A stretch of DNA of 64,000 bases, from assembly GCA_001899635.1 (NCBI GenBank), contig MKVQ01000019.1:130264-194263 (forward strand), read 5' to 3'. This document shows positions 1 to 8,794 of the stretch, piece by piece (the stretch's first letter is position 1; each line of letters starts with the position of its first letter). The position numbers were made by a program, and so were the translations under genes. The notes under the pieces were generated by a model, which saw only the letters and a program-made list of their open reading frames with translations, did no database searches and was not told the DNA's origin. Source of the DNA: Myxococcales bacterium 68-20. Lineage in GTDB: Bacteria; Myxococcota_A; Polyangia; Polyangiales; Polyangiaceae.

Positions 1-682
1 AGTTGTTGTCGGCGAACCGTGTGTCGACGCAGCGGCCGTCGCAGTCGGTCAGGCCGGTCGGGCACCCGCACCTGCCCTTGATGCACCGCATCCCGGACGG
101 GCACACGTTACCGCACGCGCCGCAGTGCTCGGGATCCGCGGAGGTGTTCGCCTCGCAGCCGTCGTCGAGCAGACCGTTGCAGTCGCGGAAGTCCTGATTT
201 TCGCCGTTCGAGTCGGGCTTGATCTGGCACTCGAACACGCACTTGCCTTCGATGCAGCTCGCGCCCATGTTGATGCCGCCGAAGCCCAGACACGAGACGC
301 CGCACGCGCCGCAGTTGGCGGGGTCGTTCATCAGGTTCGTCTGGCACCTGAACGACGATGGCGACTTCGAACAGTCGGCGTACGGGTACGGGCAATCCGT
401 CCCGATGCACTCGAGCAGCTGCGGGGGCTCCTCGACTCCGGCTTCGCCGCCATCCGCAGACGGAGGCGGCGTGAACGTCGGCGGCGGCGCCGAACCGTCG
501 GTGCAGAAGCCGTCCTCGCAATCGGTTCCGATGGGAACCTCGGGGCTGGAGACACACGCCGCCACCGTCGCAGCGACGGGCAGCAGTAGGGCGACCCACG
601 CGAAATGGGCGAGGGAAAGGCGTTCGTGACGCCGAACGACATTCGTCGGGCGTCGACCTTCGGTCGAGCAACTCGATTTCAT
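1..682 (-). CDS. Cys-rich lipoprotein with CGACG repeats (partial)
   Basis: The gene begins at the ATG at 680-682 and runs off the left edge after about 227 codons, so its C terminus is missing. A basic N region leads into a hydrophobic core (VALLLPVAATVA) that ends in an AAC lipobox with Cys at about residue 43, so it is probably a lipid-anchored envelope protein. An Asp/Pro/Gly linker follows, then repeated cysteine modules of the type NCGACGVSC and HCGACGNVC, spaced about 40-50 residues apart. Such modules are frequent in secreted myxobacterial proteins of unknown function; the regular Cys spacing suggests disulfide-bonded or metal-binding repeats. It lies 13 bp downstream of the sigma/TPR pair on the same strand and may be co-transcribed. 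No enzyme motif is visible. The reading frame is well supported by cysteine periodicity; function is unknown. Confidence 0.75.
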   Translation of the reverse strand, partial: MKSSCSTEGRRPTNVVRRHERLSLAHFAWVALLLPVAATVAACVSSPEVPIGTDCEDGFCTDGSAPPPTFTPPPSADGGEAGVEEPPQLLECIGTDCPYPYADCSKSPSSFRCQTNLMNDPANCGACGVSCLGFGGINMGASCIEGKCVFECQIKPDSNGENQDFRDCNGLLDDGCEANTSADPEHCGACGNVCPSGMRCIKGRCGCPTGLTDCDGRCVDTRFADNN

Positions 683-695
683 TTTTCTGCTCTCG

Positions 696-1433
696 TCACG
701 GCTGCGCAGCGCAGCTCAGTTCCACGCGGCGGGTGAGCGGGCCCTTCGGGCGCCCGTCGAGGAAGACCTTCGCTTCGCGCACGGCTTCGTCGCGTCGGCC
801 CAGGCTGCAGAGGACGACGACGCGCTCGGCTGCGCGATCGCTCGCGAGCCAGCCGTTCGGGAACGTGCGCGCATGCTCGTCGAGCAGTGCGAGCGCTCGG
901 TCGCCCTGCCCGCTCTGGAGCGCACGACGTGCCTCGGCGAGGAGACTGGCCTCGCGCGCGAGCGAGTCACTCGCCGGAGGCGTGACCGTCGGCGCCGAGG
1001 AGGGCGCGGCGAGCGCGACTCTCCGCACGTCCTTCGCCGCCGACGACACGGGGACTGCGGTCGGAAGCGAGTCGACGGTGACGGACGGAATCGAGGGTGC
1101 GCTCTCCACTTCGCTCGGAGGGTCGACGACCTGCGGCGGAGCGACCGGCTCCGGCGCGGGAGCGGAGACCGCTGCAGTCGTCGGATACGCATCCATCTTC
1201 TGGAATCCGATCGTGCCGACGATCGCCAGCGCCACGCACGACAGCCCGGCGAGCAGCACCTTCTTCCCGGTGCCGGTGCCCGCGCGCGCGCCCGACGGCG
1301 AGGCCGGAGCCGGAGCCTGGGCGAGCGATGCTTGGATCTTGGCGAAGACGCGGTCCGCGTCCGTATCGGTCGGGTCGTACTCGTCCACGAGCGGAGCGAG
1401 GAGCGACAGCTTGTTTTCGGGCTCGGTGCTCAC
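696..1433 (-). CDS. Membrane-anchored TPR-like protein, partner of ECF sigma factor
   Basis: This 245-residue protein has a cytoplasmic N region (about 1-56), a single membrane segment at about 58-77, an Ala/Pro/Ser/Thr-rich spacer (about 80-155) and a C-terminal helical region (about 158-240) with tetratricopeptide character, including a pair of cysteines (VVLCSLGRRDEA and ELSCAAQP). Its start overlaps the stop of the upstream sigma gene by four bases, so the two are translationally coupled. This arrangement is typical of myxobacterial ECF sigma factors, where the second gene encodes a membrane protein that may act as an anti-sigma factor. No classical zinc-binding anti-sigma motif (HxxxCxxC) is present, so the regulatory role is inferred from context only. 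Confidence 0.75.
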   Translation of the reverse strand: MSTEPENKLSLLAPLVDEYDPTDTDADRVFAKIQASLAQAPAPASPSGARAGTGTGKKVLLAGLSCVALAIVGTIGFQKMDAYPTTAAVSAPAPEPVAPPQVVDPPSEVESAPSIPSVTVDSLPTAVPVSSAAKDVRRVALAAPSSAPTVTPPASDSLAREASLLAEARRALQSGQGDRALALLDEHARTFPNGWLASDRAAERVVVLCSLGRRDEAVREAKVFLDGRPKGPLTRRVELSCAAQP

Positions 1434-2089
1434 TTGTACCTCCAGCCGTCCCGGGCCCGGTGTCGCGCCATGGCCTCCTCGACGTGCATGCGCGCAGCGC
1501 GCAGACGGCTCGAGGCCGTATGCCGGTTGATGCCGAGGATGTCGGCGATCTCGTTGACGGGTTTCTCCTCGATCTCGGCGAGCACCAGCACGGCGCGCCG
1601 CTCCGGATCGAGCTCGTCGAGGATCGCTTCGAGGATGCTTACGGTCTGCTTGGTCTCCGCGCTCTTGTCCGGTGCGCCCGCAGCGGGCCCCGGGATCTCA
1701 TCCAGGTCCGCTCCGCTCTCTGCGAACGCGGCCCACCGACCACGTGATCTCCGATGGCGCTGAACGATGCGAAACAGCACCGAGAAGAGCCAGGACCGCT
1801 CCGAGCCTCGGGCCTCGTACGTATCGAAGAGTCGATGAACGGTGAGGAACGTCTCCTGGACCACGTCATCGAGCTCGGCAGCGGCCACACCGAGGCGACG
1901 AGCGCTCTTCCACACGTACGCGAAGTGCGTGCGGTAGAGCTCGACGAAGTCGGTCGAAGTCTCGCGCGGAGACACGCTCTGAACGCCTGATTCGGGTGGA
2001 GTCGGCCAGATTGACGCCTCGGGCCCCGCTGCCGCCGACCGCTCGACACGGGCCTCACCACTCCACGAGACGACCATCTTCCGTATCAC
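1430..2089 (-). CDS. ECF-family RNA polymerase sigma factor
   Basis: This 219-residue protein is an extracytoplasmic-function sigma factor with only regions 2 and 4. Region 2 starts at about residue 47 (DFVELYRTHFAYVWKSARRL) and includes the DDVVQETFL core-binding stretch. Region 4 lies near the C terminus and holds the helix-turn-helix LDPERRAVLVLAEIEEKPV followed by EIADILGINRHTASSRLRAA. The first ~45 residues are unlike the family core; an internal start is possible, but no better ribosome site is visible. The downstream gene overlaps by four bases and encodes a membrane TPR protein that may control it. Likely targets are genes of its own operon and envelope genes nearby, but no promoter motif could be assigned. 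Confidence 0.9.
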   Translation of the reverse strand: MIRKMVVSWSGEARVERSAAAGPEASIWPTPPESGVQSVSPRETSTDFVELYRTHFAYVWKSARRLGVAAAELDDVVQETFLTVHRLFDTYEARGSERSWLFSVLFRIVQRHRRSRGRWAAFAESGADLDEIPGPAAGAPDKSAETKQTVSILEAILDELDPERRAVLVLAEIEEKPVNEIADILGINRHTASSRLRAARMHVEEAMARHRARDGWRYK

Positions 2090-2123
2090 TTCCGGCAGCG
2101 CGCCGAATCGTGACGAAAAGGGA

Positions 2124-3161
2124 TCAGGGGAAGACGATTTCGATCCCGACGCTCAGCCGTGGCGCCACCAAGCTGGGCTCGTGCAGCCGCACGGCATTTC
2201 TCGTGGTCGCGAGCGTGATCGTCGGGGCTCCGATCGGAATGACGAGATCGCCGCAAGCGAAGAGCCCAACCGAGGGAGCGATACCGGCTTCGAGCCTTCC
2301 TCCGAGCACGGCCGTAGGCCAAACCGACAACGAGGCGCGCGGCGCTCGGATGCCGAAGCCCTGCACTCCCATGAAGGTCGCCTCGAGGTTCGCGCTCGGT
2401 CCGATCGCGAACCTGCCGACCGGTAGCATGTAGGCACCGGAAGCGCCGACCGCCGCCATGTCGAACGACGCACCTGCCGCTCCGTCGAAGGTCGGACTCT
2501 GACGAGACCACAGCGTCCCGACCACTCCGACGCGAAACCGATTCAGGCGCAGGGCGGCCGAGCCGACGAGCCCTGCGCCCACGCTGGGCAACGCGCCGGA
2601 GACGACCGAGCCGCCCACGCCGAGAGCAACGCGCGAAGTGGGCGCCCGCCCTGCGCTCGTCGTTGGTGAAGGTGACTCCGCCTTCGTCGGAGCGACCTTC
2701 GGCAGGGGAACAGGCGTCGCCTCGACGGGCGCCGGTTCGAAGGACGGCGGCTCGACGGGCGGCGGCGGCTCGACGGGCGGCGGCGGCTCGGTGCCGAGAG
2801 CCCCCTCCATCGACGGATCGATCGCGAGCGCGATGACGACGGCCGACGCTTCAGCGAGCGCGGAGCACGACGCGGCGTCGATCGTCCTCGTCTCCTCGAC
2901 ATCGGCCGTCCGGAGGGTCAGCGTGAGGCGGTGAGCCCCCTCACCCGCGCCAGCGATCTTCGCTCTTGCGAGCACAACAGTTGGCGCGGCCTTTGGCCCG
3001 CGAAGGAGCTGCTCGATCCGGGAGAGGACGAACGGTGCCTCCGGACAGCCCCGCGGAGCGTCCCACGTCAGCACCAGCGGTAGCGGCGTGGTCTCCGCTC
3101 GCCCAAGCCCGGTCACGCTGACCAGCCCGAGGATCGCCAACGCCGGCCAAGCCCTCCGCAC
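2124..3161 (-). CDS. Secreted proline-rich protein, possible outer-membrane barrel
   Basis: I place the start at the GTG at 3159-3161, because it gives a clean signal peptide (VRRAWPALAILGLVSVTGLG, cleavage near RAE); an in-frame ATG lies 34 codons upstream. The mature protein has an N-terminal domain of about 110 residues, a proline-rich linker (repeated EPPPPV) and a C-terminal half rich in Gly and alternating hydrophobic residues that ends in IEIVFP. A terminal aromatic or hydrophobic strand of this kind suggests an outer-membrane beta barrel. The gene is 34 bp upstream of the ECF sigma gene on the same strand. Proteins with this N-terminal domain, linker and barrel layout often accompany myxobacterial sigma/TPR pairs. 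Function is unknown. Confidence 0.65.
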   Translation of the reverse strand: MRRAWPALAILGLVSVTGLGRAETTPLPLVLTWDAPRGCPEAPFVLSRIEQLLRGPKAAPTVVLARAKIAGAGEGAHRLTLTLRTADVEETRTIDAASCSALAEASAVVIALAIDPSMEGALGTEPPPPVEPPPPVEPPSFEPAPVEATPVPLPKVAPTKAESPSPTTSAGRAPTSRVALGVGGSVVSGALPSVGAGLVGSAALRLNRFRVGVVGTLWSRQSPTFDGAAGASFDMAAVGASGAYMLPVGRFAIGPSANLEATFMGVQGFGIRAPRASLSVWPTAVLGGRLEAGIAPSVGLFACGDLVIPIGAPTITLATTRNAVRLHEPSLVAPRLSVGIEIVFP

Positions 3162-3332
3162 AGCGCCACAGTACCATCGCGGCGACGAACATCGTTCGGC
3201 GCCGAGCGACCGGCCCTCTTCGCGAGAGCGAAAGGACCTCGATCCGTGCTGGACCGAGCGCATAGCTCAGCCACGTCAGCCTTCCAGCACGGACCGTTGC
3301 CCAGTTGCTCCTGATTCGTCAGGGCTCTACGC

Positions 3333-3998
3333 TCAGCGCAAGATCGGCAGCCCTTTCGCGACGCGCGCTCGCAGCTTCGAGTCGTCGAGCTCGATCTCGT
3401 CATCTGCTTCGCCGCGCAAGACCTCGTCGACGAGCAGCTCGCGGAGGTTCTTCGGCAGGAGCCCCTCGACCCGCGCCTTCAGCGCCGCTGGCACACGGTA
3501 CTGCGCCCCGCGACCGACGACGGCCTTCGCCTCGAGGTTTCCGCGAATGTCGAAGTAGTGGTTCTCGGGGTGGAACAGCGGCGTCATGACGTCCTTGCCG
3601 ATCATCGCGCCGTAGTCGTTGTAGAAACCGATCAACGCCTCGGTCACCGTCAACGAGCCGGCAACGCCGAGCGAGCCGGTCGTGATCACCCTCTGCGCCT
3701 TCATGTCGCCGAGCACGAAGACACCGCACGCGGGATCGTCCGTGTCCTCGTACAGACCCTCGACGGTGAGCGAGCCACGAACCACGAGCCCCATCAGGCC
3801 GTGTTCGAACGTGCGGAGATCGCCGTCGACATGGAGATCGCCATCGACGACGACGATGTCGTATTCCGCGCCGTCGACCATGTCATCGTCGAAGAGCGGT
3901 GCGGCTTCGTCGAAGGACTGCGTCAGCTCACGGATCTCTTCGATCGTGACTTCCCCGGCCTGCAGAGAACGTCCCAACTTCGGCTTCGTGTCGGTCAT
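3333..3998 (-). CDS. Right-handed beta-helix-like (bactofilin-type) protein
   Basis: The ATG at 3996-3998 is chosen because AAAGGAA lies 9-15 bases upstream; a longer reading to 4061 lacks such a site. The 221-residue product has a central part made of short strand repeats of the kind VVDGDLHVDGDLR, VVRGSLTVEG, VFVLGDMKA and TGSLGVAGSLTV, which is the pattern of polymer-forming or beta-helix proteins. The last ~60 residues are charged and helical. Bactofilins polymerise on the inner face of the membrane in myxobacteria, but this protein has a longer, less regular helix and acidic flanks, so that assignment is tentative. No signal peptide or membrane segment is seen, so it is probably cytoplasmic. 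Confidence 0.6.
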   Translation of the reverse strand: MTDTKPKLGRSLQAGEVTIEEIRELTQSFDEAAPLFDDDMVDGAEYDIVVVDGDLHVDGDLRTFEHGLMGLVVRGSLTVEGLYEDTDDPACGVFVLGDMKAQRVITTGSLGVAGSLTVTEALIGFYNDYGAMIGKDVMTPLFHPENHYFDIRGNLEAKAVVGRGAQYRVPAALKARVEGLLPKNLRELLVDEVLRGEADDEIELDDSKLRARVAKGLPILR

Positions 3999-4081
3999 CG
4001 GTTCGTCGTTCCTTTCACGTGCCACCGGGCTCGAGCCGCCTTGCGCAGGTCTCACGCGCAAGGCGACTCGAAGCGGCGGGG

Positions 4082-4267
4082 TCAGCCCTTCGTACGTTTG
4101 AAAACGAAGAGGACGTGCTCCTCGTCGTGGTCGTCCTCCGGGCTCTCGTCACGGGTCATGCCAACCAGCTCCCAGCCCTCGGCACCGCGCCGGTTGAGCT
4201 CCTTCTTGATGTTCTCGGTGTTGGCGCCGTGCCCCCAGGCGGTCGCGAAGAGATCGTACTCGAACAT
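4082..4267 (-). CDS. DUF4177-like small protein
   Basis: This 61-residue protein starts at the ATG at 4265-4267, directly after an AAAGGAG ribosome site. It contains the DUF4177-type pattern: an aromatic start (FEYDLFATAWG), a central helix (IKKELNRRGAEGWELVG) and a C-terminal strand (HVLFVFKRTK). The GAEGWELVG stretch is the hallmark of the family. Proteins of this family are small, soluble and of unknown function. It sits between the beta-helix-like gene and the M20 peptidase on the same strand but at distances that do not demand an operon. A run of acidic residues and His (DESPEDDHDEEH) precedes the last strand and is unusual. Confidence 0.75.
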   Translation of the reverse strand: MFEYDLFATAWGHGANTENIKKELNRRGAEGWELVGMTRDESPEDDHDEEHVLFVFKRTKG

Positions 4268-4354
4268 GTCGGCTCCTTTCGACCGGAAGACACACGTCGA
4301 CCACGGGCTGTAGCGCCGCGCCTGCACTTTTTCCTGGAGGCGTCCCCCCGCGGG

Positions 4355-5806
4355 TCAGCGCGCGAGCTCGAGGACGACGTCGCGAAGGAAGCGAGCGCCC
4401 GGACCGAGCCACTTCGTCGGTCGGCGCTCGTCGGGCCCGTGGGCGCCATGGCCCATGCGGCCCTCCTCGATCGACGTCGGCGCGCCGGACAGGCCGTACG
4501 CGAGGATGCCGGCCGCGCGAAGGTGCCGCGAGTCGGTCGCCCCCGTTCCCATCGAGCGGACCACCTTCGCGCCGGGGAAGGCCGCGCGGGCGACCTTCTC
4601 GATCGCGGAGGGGACGACTCCGTCGATCGGCGCGGGCGGTCCGATCCTCTCGTCGACGAGCGGCGTCACGTCGACCCGCGGATCGCCGATGACACGGACC
4701 AGCGCATCGCGCGTCGCCTCACGGGTCTCGTCCGGAAGGATGCGGCAGTTCACCGTCGCCTCCACCGAGGTCGGCAGGACGTTGTCCTGAGGCGACCCCT
4801 TCAACATCGTCGTCACGCACGTCGTGCGAACGAGCGCGTTGTAAGAGCGATCGTTGCCGAGGACGCGCTCGTCTTCCGGGCGAAGGCGGGGCGCGGTCTC
4901 CGACGCTCGCTGGAGCGCAGCCGCGAGCGGAGGCTTCTCCCACGTCGCGGATGCGGCGAGCCAGCCCGCGACCTCCGGAAGCACGCGCGCCGGGAAACGG
5001 TGCTCGCCGACCTTCACGACGGCACGGGCGATCGTGAGCGCCGGATCGTCACCTGGCTTCGGGACGGACGAGTGACCGCCGCCTCCCTTCGCGACGAGGC
5101 GATAGCTCTGGTAGCTCTTCTCCGCGACACCGATCCCGACGAGCTCGACCCCCTCGAACTCGTCGCTCGTGACGATCGAGCCACCTTCGTTGAGCGCGAT
5201 CTCGGCATCGAGGACGTCGCGCCGATGCGCGAGCAGCCACTGCACGCCGGCGAAGCCGCCCTGCTCCTCGTCGGCGGTCAATGCGAGGATCACGTCGCGC
5301 GAGAGCGGCGTCTTCTCTCGCGCCAGCGCGAGCATCGTCGCGGTGAAGGCGGCGGCCATCGACTTGTCGTCACCGATCCCGCGGCCCCAGAGAAAGCCGT
5401 CCTTCTCCGTCGGGACGAACGGCGGCACCGTCCACGGCTGGCCCTCGACGGGTACGACGTCGACGTGCGCGAGCAAGAGGAGCGGTCGCTTCGAGCCGTT
5501 GCCCTTCAGCCGCGCGATCAGGTTGCCGCGTCCCGGCGCCGACTCGATGATCTCGGCCGGCACGCCGGCTTGCTTCAGCTTCTCTGCGATCGGCCGCAGG
5601 GCGTCCGTCTCGCGCCCGCGGCTCGTGTCGACGGACACGAGCTCGACCAGCAGTCCGTGCGCTTCCTCCTCGAACGAACGCGGTGCAGGCAACACCGCAC
5701 CGCTCGTCGGAATGGTAGGAGAGGAGCTCGGGACGGCGGGGCTCGTTGCGGCCCCGCCGCACGCAGCCGTCGCGAGAACGAACGCCGGAAGGAGCAGCCC
5801 TCGCAT
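4355..5806 (-). CDS. M20-family metallopeptidase lipoprotein
   Basis: Translation most likely begins at the ATG at 5804-5806, giving a 483-residue precursor with a lipoprotein signal (LLLPAFVLATAAC). The enzyme belongs to the M20/ArgE/DapE/CPG2 family of zinc-dependent peptidases and deacylases. Metal ligands are visible: His in LLLAHVDVVP, the bridging Asp in GRGIGDDKSM, the catalytic Glu pair in LTADEEQGG, and a C-terminal His in GHGAHGPDER. The dimerisation domain with GGGGHSSVP sits mid-protein, as in the family. The lipobox suggests that it is anchored in the envelope and acts on imported peptides or N-acyl amino acids. Substrate cannot be read from sequence. It appears to be a single-gene unit. 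Confidence 0.88.
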   Translation of the reverse strand: MRGLLLPAFVLATAACGGAATSPAVPSSSPTIPTSGAVLPAPRSFEEEAHGLLVELVSVDTSRGRETDALRPIAEKLKQAGVPAEIIESAPGRGNLIARLKGNGSKRPLLLLAHVDVVPVEGQPWTVPPFVPTEKDGFLWGRGIGDDKSMAAAFTATMLALAREKTPLSRDVILALTADEEQGGFAGVQWLLAHRRDVLDAEIALNEGGSIVTSDEFEGVELVGIGVAEKSYQSYRLVAKGGGGHSSVPKPGDDPALTIARAVVKVGEHRFPARVLPEVAGWLAASATWEKPPLAAALQRASETAPRLRPEDERVLGNDRSYNALVRTTCVTTMLKGSPQDNVLPTSVEATVNCRILPDETREATRDALVRVIGDPRVDVTPLVDERIGPPAPIDGVVPSAIEKVARAAFPGAKVVRSMGTGATDSRHLRAAGILAYGLSGAPTSIEEGRMGHGAHGPDERRPTKWLGPGARFLRDVVLELAR

Positions 5807-5858
5807 GGCGCGCACCCTACCGCGCGGAGGCGGAGAGGGCGAAACGCGGCGGCCCTTC

Positions 5859-6260
5859 TCAGAACGCCGGTCGCAGGAGCATCGAGCCCATGCCAAAGCT
5901 CTGCGGATATTCGTAGTGCAACTGGGCCTCCACGTGCGGATGCCTCGTGTGACGTGCACACGATGCGACCGCCCCGCCGCTCTCGGTTTGCACGCTCACG
6001 CAATCGGCACACGGCGGCTCGATCAGCGCTGCCCACACAGCATCATCGTCCCCGTCGTCATCGGCCAGTCGCAACTTCCGTTCGAGCGCGATCCCGCCGA
6101 GTCCACCAAGCAAGGCTCCGAGCAGGCCTACAACCCCGACGCCCGTGACCCCACCGAGGATGCCCGTCGTCGCTCCGATGAGCGCTCCGGAGACCGCGCT
6201 CGCATTCCGGAGCATGTGGTCGTCACGCGTGCCTTCGAGAATCGTTCCTTTTCGGTTCAT
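5859..6260 (-). CDS. Small protein with Gly-zipper membrane segment
   Basis: This 133-residue protein starts at the ATG at 6258-6260 with GAAGGTGA just upstream. Residues about 17-58 form a strongly Gly/Ala/Val-rich hydrophobic stretch with GxxxG spacing (GALIGATTGILGGVTG and LLGALLGGLGGIALE), typical of glycine-zipper inner-membrane or envelope proteins. The rest is hydrophilic, with an acidic patch (ADDDGDDDA) and three or four cysteines and histidines (CADCVSV, CARHTRH). No family could be recognised. The ribosome site and coherent hydrophobic segment argue that it is real. Its C terminus lies 53 bp from the M20 peptidase start on the same strand. Confidence 0.5.
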   Translation of the reverse strand: MNRKGTILEGTRDDHMLRNASAVSGALIGATTGILGGVTGVGVVGLLGALLGGLGGIALERKLRLADDDGDDDAVWAALIEPPCADCVSVQTESGGAVASCARHTRHPHVEAQLHYEYPQSFGMGSMLLRPAF

Positions 6261-6938
6261 GGTTCACCTTCATGCAAGCGATCAAGGCGACGCAGCCCAA
6301 ATGCTGCGAGCGTCGTGACCTCGATGCCCGGCGATGGTGCATCCCACGTGCCGCGGTGTTCGCGAGTGCCGCGGAGACCTGGCTACGCGAGATCGACGGC
6401 ATCACGGAGCACGCCGTTGTTCGACATCCGACACGTGCATGTCGGTGCGACGGACGCATCACGCCGACGTCGAGCGCAGCGCGCGATGCGCGCTCGAGCT
6501 GCCCCGCGCAGTGTGGCTCCCGTGCGTATCGAGGAACTGATGCGGGCAGAGCGCCTCGCGTCACGCGCGATCACGACCGTGAAAAAGTCCGATATCAGCG
6601 CCCCCAATGCGAGCTCCGACCTCTACGGCGACACTCCGCTGTCTTGCTGTGTTCCTCCGCCAGCCGTCACTTCGCGGAGGTACCGATGAAGCCTCTCTCA
6701 ACCAACGTGCATTTTGCACATTTCCAAACAGGTCCATGACGAGCACATCGGTGATGACCACACCCGAGCTCGTCTCGACGCACGGGCCGTCCTGTCGCTC
6801 TCGCGCGCACGCGCCGCCTTCCGCGCGGGGCAAGGAGATGTGAGGATTGTTAGAGGCCCGCTCTAGCGCGCTGAAAGGGGCGCACAGCGCTGCTTGCGTG
6901 ATGCGGTCGAGCAGGGCGCCGGCGCTCCGCGACGATGG
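6261..6938. other. Intergenic region without a convincing gene
   Basis: Between the Gly-zipper protein and the HNH gene, several open frames exist on both strands, but all are Arg/Ala/Ser-rich, none has a good ribosome site, and none shows a domain. The base composition is slightly less GC-rich around 6600-6740. Nothing in it can be assigned with confidence. Confidence 0.5.
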
Positions 6939-8567
6939 CTACGTGAGAACGAGCAGCGCCTCGCGGAGGAGCGTCTCGATAGGAGCGCCCTCCATTTCAC
7001 GCATCGTCGCGAGGGTGTCGAGCGCTCGACGCGCTTCGGGCTCGCGAAAGCCCAGCGACCGCAAACCTCGGGCGGCAATCTCGAAGGAGGTCGATGTCGG
7101 CAGCGTGGACTTGTGGCGTCGCAAGTCCACGCTGCCAGCGACGTGCGCGCGGCCGAAGACCTGCTCGGCGTAGAGCGCGTTGTGCGCTCGGCACCTCACG
7201 CGCAGGTTGGCTGCCGTCTCGGTCCCGCCATACGCCTTCGGGCGACTGTGATCCAGCTCGAGGTACCCGCGCGCGGGGCAGCGGTCGCCATCGGGGCCAA
7301 CGTAAGCGCATTGCTCGCCGTCTCGCGCGAAAACCTCCCGCCGCACCGCTGCCGGGACGTACCGAGAGCACCGCCGCGACGCCTTCAGTGCAGGTGTGGA
7401 CGTTGCGGCCCACGTCCTTCGCGCCGCGGCCGTAACTTCGGCCCCCAGAAGGGCTTCGACATCGACGGGCTCCCCCGTTCTCGGCTCGGCGGTCGCGGGC
7501 CCGCGCGGCGATGTGCTGAGATCGCCACCGGGCGCCTCCGCGTGCACGTGCGCGCCGAGGTCGTCCATCCTTGTCTCCGAGCGCACGGGCATGTCCGGAC
7601 CGCGTGCCGTCACCTCCACACGTTCGAGCTCCTCCGGGTCGTGTGTCCTGGCCTCCGACCGCGCGGCCGCGGGCGGATCCCCCGCCGTCGACTCCGCCCG
7701 TACGGGCGCGGTCGGAGCTCGAGTCGTGCTCTCCGTACACGTCGGGGCGGACGCGGCGCAGGCGTTCGTCTCCTCGGCAGGCTTGCGCCTCCTGCCTCCG
7801 GGACGAGGCGTCTTGCCGAGCCGCTCCTTCTCCAGCTGAGCAAGTAGCAGCGCAAGCGACGCGTCGAGGATGCTTTCCAGATCGCCGCTCGGGTTGCGAT
7901 GGCGCATCAGGTCCTTGATGTGGTCGATCGTTTCCTTCGTCGTGGCGCTCACGGTGAGCTCGATGCGGGACCTCGTCGCCGAGAGCGGCTCGACCCTCGG
8001 CCGAGGTCCGAGGGTGGGCGAAGCCGCGAGCGACAGAGACCACGCGGGCGCTGCATCGGAGCGCGTTGCGACGACGGACACCGGCAATGGCGTCGCGACG
8101 GAGACCGGTGACGCCGCCGACAAGAGCGCTTGCGACGCGACGGGCTCGACGCTCTCTGGCACGTCCGGTCGTGGAAAGCGTGCGGCCACCATCTTCTCGA
8201 CGTCCCGCGTGCTCATGCCGGACGCTTCGCGGAGCAGCTCGTCGACGTTCGCGTCCGTCAGATGTTTCCGCAGCGCGTAGAGAGCGCAGAGGTGGACCTC
8301 GCCCCGCTCGATGTAGCCGAGCACCTGCGGGAAGCGCCGGACGGTGCGAGCCGCCGCGATCCGGCGGTGCGCCTCCCCCTCGCTCATCCCGAGCTTGCGC
8401 GTGCAGAAGTCCCACAGCGACGAGCACGCGTGGACACGGTCGAGCCGCCGCTCATCGACCTCGACGAGGTACGCGATGAGCTCCGCGCACCAGACGTTCC
8501 CCTTGCCGACATGCCCGCGCAGACGCGCGAGCAGCTCCTCGTCGGACAGATCCCCCAGCTTGTCCAT
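6939..8567 (-). CDS. HNH endonuclease domain protein
   Basis: The start is placed at the ATG at 8565-8567, preceded by AGAGG; the frame stays open upstream to 8831, but that part is a repeat region. The 542-residue protein has an N-terminal helical region (about 1-150) with HRRIAAARTVRRFP and ALYALRKHLTDANVDELL, a long low-complexity Ala/Pro/Thr/Glu middle, and a C-terminal HNH domain at about 401-475. Zinc- and metal-binding residues are visible: CAYVGPDGDRC, the LELDHSRPKAYGG core with the catalytic His, and CRAHN. A short helical tail ending LLREALLVLT follows. Multi-copy HNH proteins of this layout are common in myxobacteria; their role (mobile nuclease, toxin or defence) is not established. 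The 3' part of the gene contains a perfect 15-bp inverted repeat (see 7099-7136). Confidence 0.85.
   Translation of the reverse strand: MDKLGDLSDEELLARLRGHVGKGNVWCAELIAYLVEVDERRLDRVHACSSLWDFCTRKLGMSEGEAHRRIAAARTVRRFPQVLGYIERGEVHLCALYALRKHLTDANVDELLREASGMSTRDVEKMVAARFPRPDVPESVEPVASQALLSAASPVSVATPLPVSVVATRSDAAPAWSLSLAASPTLGPRPRVEPLSATRSRIELTVSATTKETIDHIKDLMRHRNPSGDLESILDASLALLLAQLEKERLGKTPRPGGRRRKPAEETNACAASAPTCTESTTRAPTAPVRAESTAGDPPAAARSEARTHDPEELERVEVTARGPDMPVRSETRMDDLGAHVHAEAPGGDLSTSPRGPATAEPRTGEPVDVEALLGAEVTAAARRTWAATSTPALKASRRCSRYVPAAVRREVFARDGEQCAYVGPDGDRCPARGYLELDHSRPKAYGGTETAANLRVRCRAHNALYAEQVFGRAHVAGSVDLRRHKSTLPTSTSFEIAARGLRSLGFREPEARRALDTLATMREMEGAPIETLLREALLVLT
7099..7136. repeat. 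Perfect 15-bp inverted repeat inside the HNH gene
   Basis: GGCAGCGTGGACTTG at 7099-7113 is followed by an 8-base loop and its exact reverse complement at 7122-7136. It encodes residues just after the HNH core (GSVDLRRHKSTLP). The perfect match is more than coding constraint alone would demand. Confidence 0.85.
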
Positions 8568-8794
8568 GACTGCCTCTAACATGCGCTTTCGCGGCTCGAT
8601 GGAAGGCCCCGTCCGCGGGCGATCGACGTTCCGACCACGTCGCGAGGACTTCCGCGCGCGATCGCCACGGAGGACGTGACTCTCCGCCAGCACGGCCCGC
8701 TCGAGGCACCGATCTGCGCTTTCGAACCGGCCATCGTCCCGAGAGGCGTCAAGACCAAACCACGAAATCGTCGACGGACATGGAACGATCGCCT

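Noticed and set aside
4019-6148. 709-codon open frame on the + strand
   Set aside because: It is antisense to the M20 peptidase and has no domain of its own.
6272-6739. Possible small gene in the gap before the HNH gene
   Set aside because: No ribosome site, no domain, Arg/Cys-rich frame; could be debris.
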